Of a stretch of DNA of 62,507 bases, positions 34,773 through 44,662 are shown piece after piece. The translations under genes and the position numbers were made by a program. The stretch is taken from IMG/VR virus record IMGVR_UViG_3300031658_000005, positions 1-62,507 of that record; one strand, 5' to 3'. Numbering within the stretch: the stretch's first letter is position 1; every line of letters begins with the position of its first letter. A model generated the notes under the pieces. It had not been told where the DNA came from, made no database searches, and was given only the letters and a program-made list of their open reading frames with translations. This stretch comes from a virus.

Positions 34773-36377
34773 TTAATAGTATTTACTTATATTATAAGAA
34801 ATATTCTTATCATTTAAACTACTAGACTCAGAATATATAAATACGCCTGTCATGTATCCACTTACTGTATCTTTAAGTTCTTGGAGATGCCCTGTGGAAG
34901 CCTCGCAAGATGCTGCCGCCGATAATTGCCCTGCGGTGCGATTGTTAATTTTTTGCTTAGCGAACCCTCCAAGACTTGGAACAATACCGCTTAGTTCTAA
35001 AGGCCTGTTATCTGTTAAAGAAATTTGTAGTCCAGTTAAACTCCCATTAGAAAGATCTGGCCCATTGTCAAAGGAGAGGGAATAAGATATGCTGCTTTGA
35101 TTGGGGTTTTTTGAAATAGACCTACTAATCGGCTCAGGGTTTATGTAATCCCCGCTTATGTGATACCCACTTGCATACCCAGTGAATTCTTGCAGGGCTT
35201 CAATCGCCAAATTTAAAAATCCTGAATCAGCAGCTAGGCCGCTATATTGCTCATCTATTTCTGCAAATCTCTGACCAGTTGCGGGATCTCCAGTGGGAAT
35301 AACTTCAAATGGAGAATTATATTTAAAATCTCCCTGTATGGAAACCTGCACTTTAGAGTCGTCTTTGCTAGCGCTGACTGTGGAACTCCTTGTATGTAAT
35401 ACGTTTCCTACTTGATCTAAGTTTTCGGGGTTGGAAAAACCATAAGAGAAAGAAATAATATTTGTTCCAGTGTCTATGTCGTAAGATGACGTAGAAGGCC
35501 CCCTATCTATAAATGTATAGACTCCACTTTCATAATCAGAAAGAGATGAAACTACCGAATTAACGGCAATTTCTTGAGCCATAGAAGCTGTAAATAATCC
35601 TGTAGAAATTATACCTTTAGAGTTTTTAATAGCATCGAAATCCCCTTGAATGCTAGCTGTCACATTAACGTTTAAGCCTTCGTCTCTTCCATATGCTATT
35701 GAACAATTAGATTGGAAGACTCCAGATAAACCTGTATGTATATATTCGCTTGTATTGTATCGATAAGTTTCTTGTAGTCCATATGTGTTTTTACTCTTGT
35801 CTATGTTTTCGGTCCTAGACATTAAGTATCCCGTAGATCCTGTTAAAAATAAACTCAAGTCATTATATCCTGTGACTCTCCCTGTTACAAAATGCCTTGC
35901 ATTTACCAATGGAGACGCAGAATTAACCTTAACTCCTTTTGCAGAAACATTATGAGTGGATTCTACAATTCGACCATCCTGTTCGTTGAATGACCAAGTG
36001 TCTATTGGGTCAGATATTCCAAAAAACTCTGAAAAACTATTGGACTCATAACAACTAAAGGATACGGAATAAGGCAAGAATGTAGTCAAGTCTGAATCTG
36101 AGAAAGAGATGGTTTCTGGCTTTGCTTTCAAAAAAGTCTCGTCTTGTGATTCGTGCGAGATGGTTAATGTCTCAAATGTAGACATCATCCCACTAATCAT
36201 TTTCATTTTTTGTAAATGCAAGCCGCTTAAATTTTCTCCCGTTAAGTTCCCAACTAATTCAATAGAGTTTTTGGTGTGATCTATTTTTCCAGCAATATAA
36301 ACAGGCTCAATCCCTTGTCCTACAAAAGGAATAGGACTTGGGAATGAATAACTTCCATATGTAATTTGTTCGGACAT
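34773..36377 (-). CDS. Tail protein, 534 aa
   Basis: A strand-rich structural protein with many short Ser/Gly/Thr motifs (LSGVFQSNCSIAYG, IISTGLFTASMAQE) and no recognised domain. It shares style with the 516-residue protein next to it, including SxSxQGDF repeats (ASIQGDF near 245 and SIQGDF near 350), so it may have arisen by internal duplication. Likely distal tail or tail-tip component. Confidence 0.5.
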   Translation of the reverse strand: MSEQITYGSYSFPSPIPFVGQGIEPVYIAGKIDHTKNSIELVGNLTGENLSGLHLQKMKMISGMMSTFETLTISHESQDETFLKAKPETISFSDSDLTTFLPYSVSFSCYESNSFSEFFGISDPIDTWSFNEQDGRIVESTHNVSAKGVKVNSASPLVNARHFVTGRVTGYNDLSLFLTGSTGYLMSRTENIDKSKNTYGLQETYRYNTSEYIHTGLSGVFQSNCSIAYGRDEGLNVNVTASIQGDFDAIKNSKGIISTGLFTASMAQEIAVNSVVSSLSDYESGVYTFIDRGPSTSSYDIDTGTNIISFSYGFSNPENLDQVGNVLHTRSSTVSASKDDSKVQVSIQGDFKYNSPFEVIPTGDPATGQRFAEIDEQYSGLAADSGFLNLAIEALQEFTGYASGYHISGDYINPEPISRSISKNPNQSSISYSLSFDNGPDLSNGSLTGLQISLTDNRPLELSGIVPSLGGFAKQKINNRTAGQLSAAASCEASTGHLQELKDTVSGYMTGVFIYSESSSLNDKNISYNISKYY

Positions 36378-37927
36378 TATTCTTCGATAAATAAATAGTT
36401 TAAAGTTCTGCTGGCGGTTCCTTGTCCAAGGTCAGTAGTAATAGTATCAGACGTTATATGAATAACGTCTTCATCAACTAATTGATTCAACTCTTCTGTC
36501 TTAGATTCTAAAATACTCTTGGCCTTGTATATACCTGCGCCTTGACTAACTGTAGCTTGAGCCGTAACGGATGCTTTCCCAACTGTCTTCATATTATTTT
36601 GGACAATCTGGTCTTCTAGACTCGTCAAATTTAAAAACTTTTCTATTCTTTTTATCTGATTTGTTTTTGATAAAGTTTTCTTTAGTTTAAGTAGGCCGTT
36701 ATTCATGTTTTGGTAAGCATTGTCAGTAGTATATTTAATGCTCTCATTTATTTTCCCTTGTGTTTTTAAAAAGTCCGTTGATCTACTTTTCTCAAAAAAC
36801 AATACAGTTGGATGAAATAAACGTCTAATTTTAGTCTGATACAATTCTTGCTCACTACCCCAAGAAGATCTTGCGTTATTGAATTTAGAAATTTGGTTTT
36901 TCCCTTCTGATGAGAACGCTATATTTAAATCATAATTTATAAATCTGCCATCTTTAGATTCTGACCCAAGATAAGTAATAGAGTTTTTTTGTGATTTCGC
37001 AGGATCTGTAGAAAAAGAAATTGTTATATTAGCTTTGTTTCCATCTGAAGATAGAGCTTTCGATATAGAAAAAGGATCTCCAAACTCCGTTTGCTCTTCA
37101 GTTTTTTTAGCATCTATTATATTTGCTATAGCCGAATTAATAACATTTTGAGAATCCAGTCTAAGGGAAGTTAAATCTATATTAATAGTCTTATTTAAAT
37201 AACCTCTTTGATCAACATCAAGTTTTTGAGTCTCTTTCTTGCTGACTTTATTGACATCGTCCACTATAGAAGAGGCAACATTTTCTTCTATAGAAACAGT
37301 AAGGCCTATAAGATCGTAAGTTTCATTTATTAACCCCCGAAAGTTGTCGCTGATTTTTGCATTTTCAGATATTCCATCTTCTTGGTATCCAAAATTAGGC
37401 CTATTAGAAAAGTAATAATTTGTTAAAAATGTTTTAGCGTTATTTAGGAATTGCCCACCTGCTTCTTGCGAATACGTTAAAGATGTTTTTCTATTTGAAG
37501 TATATTCGTCCCCAGACCTAGAGAAATTATAAGACTCAGAAAAGCTAGATATAGCATGAGGGTTTGGGATATATTTTGCAAATTCTGTGGAAGAATAGTT
37601 GTCCAGCCTTCTGTGTTCTTCTATTGAAATAGATACATTTTCAGAGCCTACTAAAGTCCCAGCCTCAAAGTTATAATTAGTTATTTTTCCATTAATATAA
37701 TCATCGGCTCCTATTCTTGCCGTAATATTTGGCCTATTATAAGCGTTCTTGATGGCCTCTCTACCATTTAATAAGCTTGTTTCGTTTTGTTCAATATTAA
37801 TGTCGGAAACATCAATTTGATAGGTTCCGATAACTTTATATCCAAATAACTCTTCAGTGTCTAGATAGCTATACTGTATCTCGACAGAAGAAGATATGAC
37901 ATTAGTTACTATTAAATTAATTGGCAT
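36377..37927 (-). CDS. Tail protein, 516 aa
   Basis: First gene after the tape measure in transcription order, the place where distal tail proteins lie in siphoviruses. It starts MPINLIVTNVISSSVEIQYSYLD and shows repeats of the type SVSIEENVASSIVDD. The C-terminal 130 residues contain a helical Lys/Asn-rich section (NNGLLKLKKTLSKTNQIKRI). No family recognised. Distal tail protein by position only. Confidence 0.5.
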   Translation of the reverse strand: MPINLIVTNVISSSVEIQYSYLDTEELFGYKVIGTYQIDVSDINIEQNETSLLNGREAIKNAYNRPNITARIGADDYINGKITNYNFEAGTLVGSENVSISIEEHRRLDNYSSTEFAKYIPNPHAISSFSESYNFSRSGDEYTSNRKTSLTYSQEAGGQFLNNAKTFLTNYYFSNRPNFGYQEDGISENAKISDNFRGLINETYDLIGLTVSIEENVASSIVDDVNKVSKKETQKLDVDQRGYLNKTINIDLTSLRLDSQNVINSAIANIIDAKKTEEQTEFGDPFSISKALSSDGNKANITISFSTDPAKSQKNSITYLGSESKDGRFINYDLNIAFSSEGKNQISKFNNARSSWGSEQELYQTKIRRLFHPTVLFFEKSRSTDFLKTQGKINESIKYTTDNAYQNMNNGLLKLKKTLSKTNQIKRIEKFLNLTSLEDQIVQNNMKTVGKASVTAQATVSQGAGIYKAKSILESKTEELNQLVDEDVIHITSDTITTDLGQGTASRTLNYLFIEE

Positions 37928-40900
37928 TTATTTTTCTGGAGTTGTTAAGTCCGCAAGCATTGTTTCAATATGAGCCATAAAAAGATCAAGAGAGTCTAGC
38001 ATCCCCTCTTGTTTTTTTACGAATGCTGCACTTCTCTCTATAAGGCCACTTGTATCTGTAACCTGTGTTGTTATTGTGGCAGAAAAAGCATTGAGGTTTG
38101 CCACGCTTGAGGCAGCTGTCTCCATTTGATCTGCAAGCGTTGTGACATTGGAAGCAAGTCGTTTAGTAGATTCGTTATCTTCAAGCGCCTTATAATTCTC
38201 TCTGGTTGTTTCTAACTGTTTTGCGAGATCTGCTTGGGCAGTATCTAATTTTCCAATAGCTTCTTGTTCTGAGAGTTTGAGATCCTGAAGCCTTTTGTAA
38301 GTTCCTTCCCCACGCTCCTTATCAATCGCCTTGGCATCTGTTACGGCATCTGTTCTGTTCCCGATGCTCATGACACCACCTCCTTCACCAAGCTTTTTCG
38401 CCAGTTCACTTGAAATTGTTTTTAAGATTTCTGTGGCACTTATATCTCCCAGTCCTGCCCTAGATGCAGCCCCCTCGATTCCCGTCTGCAATCTAGAAAT
38501 CTTCATAGCCTCTCCTTTAGTCAACTTATGATTAGGCCCTTTTTTTTCTATGCCTCTTATGTAATCTTCAAGCTTATTTATTGCTGCATTTAAGCCTGTT
38601 GACGATCCACTTGCTTTCCCAGTGGTTACACTATCAATATATGCATCAGACGATTTTCTTTCTTTGTCTCTTAATTGAGTTTTTTTATCTTTTATATTCT
38701 CTATGCCCTTTTCAATGGAGAACATTTTATTTTTAAATGAAACCGCAGCTCCAGTTACTGCTTTATCAAAACTCTGCCCAGCTGCTGCTGCTGCTTTCTC
38801 TAACTCAATTATTGTATCTCCAGTGGAACTGGGGTCTTCCTTTGCGCCCTTAAGCGCTGCATCAGCGCTTGATTTATCAAATTTGGCTGCATTGATATCT
38901 CTAAACATTAAGTTTTGTTCAGAGGCTAATGCAACAGACCCTGCAAATGGACCAGAAATCGAACTCGCCAGACTGTTTCTGATTTGTCCTACCGCCTGAT
39001 CTTTTTTAACTCTGTTATCCGTATCTAACATGGATTTGGCTATATCCATCTTGATTTTGTTTATTTTTTTAGTGGTTTCTGTCGATGACTTATTAGCATA
39101 AATAAGGGCTGATTTATGTCTCGTCTCCTCTTCTATAGTTTCAAATCTCCTTCCAACAAGATTCAAGGTGGCTTTAACCAATTTACGTTCAGCCTTTTCT
39201 CTATTTTTACGATATTCCTCTTCTTCTTTTTCGCCTTTAGCGGGGTTAGTTTCTTGTTTATCAAGAATGTCTGCCAATTCACTCTTTGCTTCTTCGTGAC
39301 GGTTTTGAAGGCCTTCTGCCGCCTCAAAACCCTGTTTAGAATTAACCTTATTTAAATTTTCATTTACTGCGTTTTGAAAACCTAAAGGTGTAAAATCTAG
39401 TCTACCTAAAGAATTCGCTTCGTTTCCGTTCTTTTTCTTTCTTAAACTAATGTCGTTGTCCGCGCCCTCTACATCTCCGAACGCCGAGGGAACAAACCCT
39501 CCAATAAGACCTCCAATCGCTGCGCCAATTGCAGTGCCTAGAACTGGAACTACAGAACCAATTCCTGCTCCAACCAAAGCTCCAAGGCCAGCATTAGCAA
39601 GAGTGCCGCCTGTATTCTTGTATCTTTCGTTTTTCTGGCTTTGCTCTAAGTCGTCATTGAGGGCAGTAGACCCAATTTCATAAGCTGCAAAAAGTCCCGC
39701 TACAATTGGACCCGCTCGTTTGGCAATTGTATTAGCCATAACGCCCTTGGAAACCTTCAAGCCATTCATGGCCGAGGGTTTCTGGGCTACGGTAGACCTA
39801 GCTGCTGCCTGAGCATCTTTGGGCTTCATGCCTGATGCCTTGTTTTCCCTAAATTGTTTCATTTCCTGCTTGTGCCTAAAAGCATTCTGAGCTTTAGTGG
39901 CCTTCCCAGCCTTTGCTCCTCCTCCCATGAGCCAGCTTCCTGCCTTCTTGCCGTAGCCTCCAGTCACCATACTTAGAGTGCCTAAAGATACTAATGCGGT
40001 AGATGCCGTCGAAACTGCACCTACGAAATGTTCCATAGCTGTTTTTGCTTCTCCTCTAGCCTTACCTTCTTCTTTGAGTTTTTTTATCCCAACGCTTATT
40101 TCAGCATGGCTTTCCTTAGATGTTTTTAGAGCATCTATTTTTTCTTGAGTATCTGCCTCTATTTGAGTTTTATTGCCTTCGAACTCCGCTGTTGAAGCAC
40201 CCAAAACAGTCTGTAGCGCGAAAAGGCCCATCATTAATCCTCCTAAACCAGCCCCACCACCTTCAGATTTAGGTTCAGGTCCGTTGCCCTTGGCAAACTT
40301 AGGCATGTAGCCTCCAGCGAAACTTTTTGGAGTTCTCTTTGTTCGCTTCGGGATATAACCTCCAGCATAATTTTGTTTCCTTCTTTTGGGGCGAGATAAT
40401 TTTTTCAAAGACCCTTGATTAGCTAACTTCTTTGCAAAACTTGCTTGAGTTCCGTCTGTCTTATTATGTTTATAATCATAAGTAGCTATTTCGCTTCCCT
40501 TACCTGCTTGAATTCCAAAGAGTTTATCGATAGCTTTTCTCTTAGAGCCTCCAACTCCCTTAACATCAAAATCACCACCTTCTTGATTTTTTGCAGGGCT
40601 AATATCTAGAGCTGCATTTACAGATGCTTCGAAAGCAGCTCCAATTATACCTCTAAGAGCGCCTTTTCCTCCTCCTTGTGCTTGCAGTTTTTTCTCGATG
40701 TCTTTTGGTTTTGGAGTCCCTAGAACTGGTTTGAGTAATGATCCGAATTTTGCGGCGTTGGTCGTGACACTTTTAGTTATATTTTTCTCTAAATTTTCAT
40801 CATGAGGGTCTGCTGCTTGATCAATAGCCCTTGGAACTTTTGGCCCTTCAACATCTAACGCTTGAAGGTATTCGTAACCCATTTTCTTACCTTTGAATTC

Positions 40901-42943
40901 AAATCTCCCAAAACTACCCTTTTGAACTTCAGAACTATGACCAATAGTCGGAACGAGCATCGTAGCCTTTCCAACATTTGTATTAGGGTCAACGCCTATG
41001 ACTGTTTCATTTTTATTTTTATCAAGTTCTTTTTGCCTTAGTGCCACTGCATTTTTAGCACCTTCGTCTTTGCTGTCCTTATATCTTGTAGTTTCAATGA
41101 ATTGGTTTAATTTGCCTTGAGGCAATTTCGCAATTTGCGATGGACTCTTGCTTAATCCTCCAGAATATTTCGGCATATTACCACCAGCATACATAGGAAT
41201 AACTGCAGAGTTCCCTCCCGCAAAATTAGGTATTTCTACCTCACTATTATTCATTACAAACCGACTGCCACCAATCGTTCCTGCCCCGAAATGAGCTTGA
41301 ACATTATCGGGTGCTCCAAGCATTCTTGCGGTAGCCTCTTCTTCCATGAAGCCAGTGGCGAAATTCTTGCCCTTCTTGCCCCTGAAAGATCCAGTCATTG
41401 GATTGAACCCCGATACACCTCTTGCTGCCGCTGCCGAAGCGATCTTCCTCATCAACGCAGCCTGTTGCACCAATTCTCTATTTTCTTTCTGTATAGCTAA
41501 GATTACAGCTTGTTCTTTTTGAGCCTGACTTACTGTTGAACTAACAATAGTCTGCCTTAAAGCGTCATCTCTTTGAAGAAGTCCAACAATCCCACCCTCA
41601 ATCGACTTAATTCTTTCGGTTGCGCTTCCTATTGCAAACAAAGATTTCAAGCCCTCTCCCGCGAATCTAGCTACTAATTTAAAAATCTTAATAAAAGCCG
41701 CAGTAAATATAATTACTGCGGGTCCACTCAAAAAATTCCCAATTGTTTTAAATAATCCTTTAATGAAAACATTTCCTTTTTCTGGGTCTAAGGCATTATC
41801 TAGAAATTCAGTGAATTTGGTAGTAAGACCCAATAAGTTTTGAAGAAGAGGCCCAAAAGTAATTGTTCCAATCCTCTCTGAAAGACTAGTTAGTCCTTGA
41901 ATAAGAACGTTGATTTGAGAAGAGATGGATTTACTAAGTTCAGCATTTTTTTCGAAAGCTTCGTTTGTGGCCGAAGAAGCTGTGGCAGCAGCTTTTGCAA
42001 AAATAGAAGTATCAGAAGACAGGTCTTTTAAAGCAGCACTGACAACGTTGATTTGGAAGACACCACCTGCAAGTTCTTTGATTTGAGAGGCAATAGTTGG
42101 GTCTGATACATTTTGTAGGGCTGCGGATAGAGCATTTAGTTTTTGAATGCCTGTTTGTGTGTTGTCGATTTCAACCCCTAATTCTTTAAGTTTTTCAATT
42201 GTAGATCCCCTAGATATCCTAGTAAAAATTGATTTAAATGCGTTTCCGATAACAGCTCCACCACGTGAGGTTCTTTGCTCGACTGCGGTAACCAGTCCCA
42301 AAAGCTCATTAAAACTAACTCCAGCATCTTCTGCTGTAGAACCTGCGCGACTAAAAGCTTCAGCCAAATCTTGAGTAGAGACCGCAAAAGCCGTGTCAAC
42401 AGCGACCATTTTATTGACAATTTGATTGGCGCTCAGTCCAGCGGATGTAAACCCGTTGATAGCTGCCGTCAAAGCTTTCACAGACTTTGCCGAATCCAAA
42501 CCTGAAATCCTAGTCAATATCAAAGCTGCCTTTAGCCTTTTAGCTGTTTCTGCTGCACTTAATCCTTGCCTTGCAAGCTCTGCGGCTCCATCTGCCACAG
42601 TGTTAAATGATTGCCCAGTTTCTTTTGCGACTTTAAATATAGAGTTTCTAAATTTATTAAAGTTTGCATCGGTGGCTTGAAATATAGAGTTAATCTCAAT
42701 TAACTTTTTTTCCACCTCAATAGTAGTGGAAACTAATTTTTTAAATGACTGACTTACACCATTTATTACCGCAGTAGTGGCTCCAAATGCAAACACACGG
42801 GCAGTAGAAGCATCTAGAGATTTTTGAAACTCTGAAGCCTGTCCCGTAATTCTACCTAAAGCATGTTGAATCTGCTTCGAAGAGGAAGCTAGACTTACAG
42901 GATTTAACTTAACATTTAAGCTTGCATTTAAACTAACAGCCAT
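37928..42943 (-). CDS. Tape measure protein with embedded nuclease-like domain
   Basis: 1671 residues. The N-terminal 350 residues are a typical TP901-like tape measure region (long Ala-rich helices, SRGGAVIGNAFKSIFTRIS). A Gly-rich hydrophobic stretch (ALVGAGIGSVVPVLG, about 1120-1150) could enter the host membrane. Between two sets of AGG-Y-P-K repeats (about 570-600 and 857-888) lies a segment with GAAFEASVNAAL, GDFDVKG (about 790) and ATYDYKHN (about 821). Its order fits a PD-(D/E)XK core. The remainder is coiled coil. The protein sets tail length and is ejected with the DNA. Confidence 0.88.
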   Translation of the reverse strand: MAVSLNASLNVKLNPVSLASSSKQIQHALGRITGQASEFQKSLDASTARVFAFGATTAVINGVSQSFKKLVSTTIEVEKKLIEINSIFQATDANFNKFRNSIFKVAKETGQSFNTVADGAAELARQGLSAAETAKRLKAALILTRISGLDSAKSVKALTAAINGFTSAGLSANQIVNKMVAVDTAFAVSTQDLAEAFSRAGSTAEDAGVSFNELLGLVTAVEQRTSRGGAVIGNAFKSIFTRISRGSTIEKLKELGVEIDNTQTGIQKLNALSAALQNVSDPTIASQIKELAGGVFQINVVSAALKDLSSDTSIFAKAAATASSATNEAFEKNAELSKSISSQINVLIQGLTSLSERIGTITFGPLLQNLLGLTTKFTEFLDNALDPEKGNVFIKGLFKTIGNFLSGPAVIIFTAAFIKIFKLVARFAGEGLKSLFAIGSATERIKSIEGGIVGLLQRDDALRQTIVSSTVSQAQKEQAVILAIQKENRELVQQAALMRKIASAAAARGVSGFNPMTGSFRGKKGKNFATGFMEEEATARMLGAPDNVQAHFGAGTIGGSRFVMNNSEVEIPNFAGGNSAVIPMYAGGNMPKYSGGLSKSPSQIAKLPQGKLNQFIETTRYKDSKDEGAKNAVALRQKELDKNKNETVIGVDPNTNVGKATMLVPTIGHSSEVQKGSFGRFEFKGKKMGYEYLQALDVEGPKVPRAIDQAADPHDENLEKNITKSVTTNAAKFGSLLKPVLGTPKPKDIEKKLQAQGGGKGALRGIIGAAFEASVNAALDISPAKNQEGGDFDVKGVGGSKRKAIDKLFGIQAGKGSEIATYDYKHNKTDGTQASFAKKLANQGSLKKLSRPKRRKQNYAGGYIPKRTKRTPKSFAGGYMPKFAKGNGPEPKSEGGGAGLGGLMMGLFALQTVLGASTAEFEGNKTQIEADTQEKIDALKTSKESHAEISVGIKKLKEEGKARGEAKTAMEHFVGAVSTASTALVSLGTLSMVTGGYGKKAGSWLMGGGAKAGKATKAQNAFRHKQEMKQFRENKASGMKPKDAQAAARSTVAQKPSAMNGLKVSKGVMANTIAKRAGPIVAGLFAAYEIGSTALNDDLEQSQKNERYKNTGGTLANAGLGALVGAGIGSVVPVLGTAIGAAIGGLIGGFVPSAFGDVEGADNDISLRKKKNGNEANSLGRLDFTPLGFQNAVNENLNKVNSKQGFEAAEGLQNRHEEAKSELADILDKQETNPAKGEKEEEEYRKNREKAERKLVKATLNLVGRRFETIEEETRHKSALIYANKSSTETTKKINKIKMDIAKSMLDTDNRVKKDQAVGQIRNSLASSISGPFAGSVALASEQNLMFRDINAAKFDKSSADAALKGAKEDPSSTGDTIIELEKAAAAAGQSFDKAVTGAAVSFKNKMFSIEKGIENIKDKKTQLRDKERKSSDAYIDSVTTGKASGSSTGLNAAINKLEDYIRGIEKKGPNHKLTKGEAMKISRLQTGIEGAASRAGLGDISATEILKTISSELAKKLGEGGGVMSIGNRTDAVTDAKAIDKERGEGTYKRLQDLKLSEQEAIGKLDTAQADLAKQLETTRENYKALEDNESTKRLASNVTTLADQMETAASSVANLNAFSATITTQVTDTSGLIERSAAFVKKQEGMLDSLDLFMAHIETMLADLTTPEK

Positions 42944-42962
42944 ATAGTGTAATTTACACCTA

Positions 42963-43832
42963 TCAACTTAAAAAGTCTTCTGCTTTTAGTTTGCCTCCTC
43001 TTGCTTGTGATTTTTGTCTCAAATCGTCCAATCCATGAGAAACCTTAGAGTCGGTCTCTTCTTTCTCCTCGTAGTCCATCATTCTCACAGGATCTCCATA
43101 GATTTCTTCAGGAATCCTAGTGTTCTTAATCTTATTAAAAAGGCTATGGGAAATCACAATTAAATATTTTTGAAAATTTGTTATATCCTGAAAGTTTTTT
43201 CCCAAAAGTTGCAAAGGATTACTTTCCTGAGTCACGAATAAATCAAAAAAACCCCCAAAGTAAGATGCTCGAAGAATATTCTCTCGATTATTTAATACTG
43301 AATACCTTTTAAACATTGCTGTTGTGGCGAGAATCTCCTGTTCTGGATCAGGAGATTTTGTAAACTCAGCATCTGCAAAAACAGATTTTTTAAACATTCT
43401 CTTTACTCTTTTGGCCTCCGACAAATGCTCCGCACTATAAGATGTTAATTGACTTCTTTTAAACTCAATATCCTTAAGGTCTTCTTCTTGCTTGGAAATC
43501 TGCTTCTGGAAAAGCTCTCTTTGTTTTGGGTCTGAAATTTTGGACATCGCCACAAAAGATTTTTTAATAGTCCACCTTAAAGACTTTATGCTCTCTTCTT
43601 TTTTTATGGACCAAAACTTTCTCTTAATCGCCGTATCGATAAGATCTTTTTCTGATTTAATTCCAGACTTTATGGATCGAGCAATATCAACCTCTTGAAG
43701 ATCATCAAATTCAAGAAGTTCAAGTAGCCCAAAGTGCTTGAAATAAAACTGACTATCCGAAGTAGTTAATACACTATAACCACGAACGATATCCAATAAG
43801 TCAATAGAGTATTTATTATCCGACTTGTTCAT
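42963..43832 (-). CDS. Probable tail assembly chaperone, second of two, 289 aa
   Basis: Charged, mostly helical protein directly before the tape measure gene and overlapping the previous one by 17 nt. In many siphoviruses two such proteins, often joined by frameshift, assist tape measure folding. The sequence has long charged helices (KSLRWTIKKSFVAMSKISD) and a basic tail. I see no obvious slippery site, so separate translation is assumed. Function is from position. Confidence 0.55.
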   Translation of the reverse strand: MNKSDNKYSIDLLDIVRGYSVLTTSDSQFYFKHFGLLELLEFDDLQEVDIARSIKSGIKSEKDLIDTAIKRKFWSIKKEESIKSLRWTIKKSFVAMSKISDPKQRELFQKQISKQEEDLKDIEFKRSQLTSYSAEHLSEAKRVKRMFKKSVFADAEFTKSPDPEQEILATTAMFKRYSVLNNRENILRASYFGGFFDLFVTQESNPLQLLGKNFQDITNFQKYLIVISHSLFNKIKNTRIPEEIYGDPVRMMDYEEKEETDSKVSHGLDDLRQKSQARGGKLKAEDFLS

Positions 43833-44625
43833 CTAAAGCTTCTGCTTCAGGGTCAAACAGTTCGCTCATGGCTTTCCCAATGGACTCTTGGTCATTGCCC
43901 ATTTTATTATACCAAATGCTAGCCACCCTAATTAATTTTTCAAATGACTCATTGTAAATATTCTTAGCCCTCAAAAAAGTAGGGTCTTCAATATCTTTGT
44001 CTTCAGCCTCTTGCAAGGAAATCAAGAACATCCGTTTTTTCTCAAATTCTTCTCCTTCAAAAATTTCAAATAAATCTTTTTTACCATTAATGGAATCCTC
44101 AAAGTAAGAGAAATTAAGAACAAGCCACTCTATAACTTTAATTTCAGACTTAGAGTCTGCGGTCTGACTAAATTGAGATCTCAAATTGCTTTCGTATTCG
44201 TGTAGAGAAACCCTTGTTGAAACAAATACTCTCTTTGCCTCCTTTAACTGTTGTTCTTGTTCCTCGGATAAGTTTTTTCCGCCCTCGAAAAACTCAATTG
44301 TTCTAGATGCCTCCATGTTATCAATAATCATTTGCTCGGTGACTTCTTGAGATGTTTTGGAGGTGAGGCCACCCATATCTCCAAGCTTCTTTGATAACAT
44401 AGCCTTGGTTAAAAAACCAGCATTGATATATTCGTTATATTTTTGGCCATAAAAGAACTCTGCGTCTTCAAGGTCTAGAATAGAAGGTTTTCCAAAAACA
44501 ATTCTATTCTTAATTTTCTCTTTTATTTTTTTTGTGGTCTCAACTGGGCCATTTTTAGTTTTCTTTACGTGAGGGACTTGTTTCTCAATAACTCTCTCAA
44601 TATCAAACGAATATAACTCTTTCAC
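43816..44625 (-). CDS. Probable tail assembly chaperone, first of two, 269 aa
   Basis: GTG start six bases after a perfect TATAAT. The protein is acidic and helical (KELYSFDIERVIEKQVPHVKKTKNG). A C-terminal acidic region (PEAEALDEQVG) follows. It overlaps the next gene by 17 nt and sits two genes ahead of the tape measure gene. The position matches the lambda gpG-type chaperone, but the sequence is not recognised. Confidence 0.55.
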   Translation of the reverse strand: MKELYSFDIERVIEKQVPHVKKTKNGPVETTKKIKEKIKNRIVFGKPSILDLEDAEFFYGQKYNEYINAGFLTKAMLSKKLGDMGGLTSKTSQEVTEQMIIDNMEASRTIEFFEGGKNLSEEQEQQLKEAKRVFVSTRVSLHEYESNLRSQFSQTADSKSEIKVIEWLVLNFSYFEDSINGKKDLFEIFEGEEFEKKRMFLISLQEAEDKDIEDPTFLRAKNIYNESFEKLIRVASIWYNKMGNDQESIGKAMSELFDPEAEALDEQVG

Positions 44626-44631
44626 TTATAT

Positions 44632-44659
44632 ATTATAAGAAGTTTTAATACAAAATCAA
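44632..44659 (-). promoter_or_regulatory. Promoter of the tail-chaperone/tape-measure operon (leaderless)
   Basis: On the minus strand TTGATT (44659-44654), 16 bp, perfect TATAAT (44637-44632), then six bases to the GTG start at 44625. Transcription would begin at or within one base of the start codon. It lies in the 37-bp gap after the trypsin-like gene's coding end region upstream of the chaperone start. Confidence 0.7.
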
Positions 44660-44662
44660 TTT

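Noticed and set aside
39116-39683. Plus-strand open frames opposite the tape measure gene
   Set aside because: They are low-complexity reverse images of the large minus-strand gene, with no start context or neighbours on that strand.
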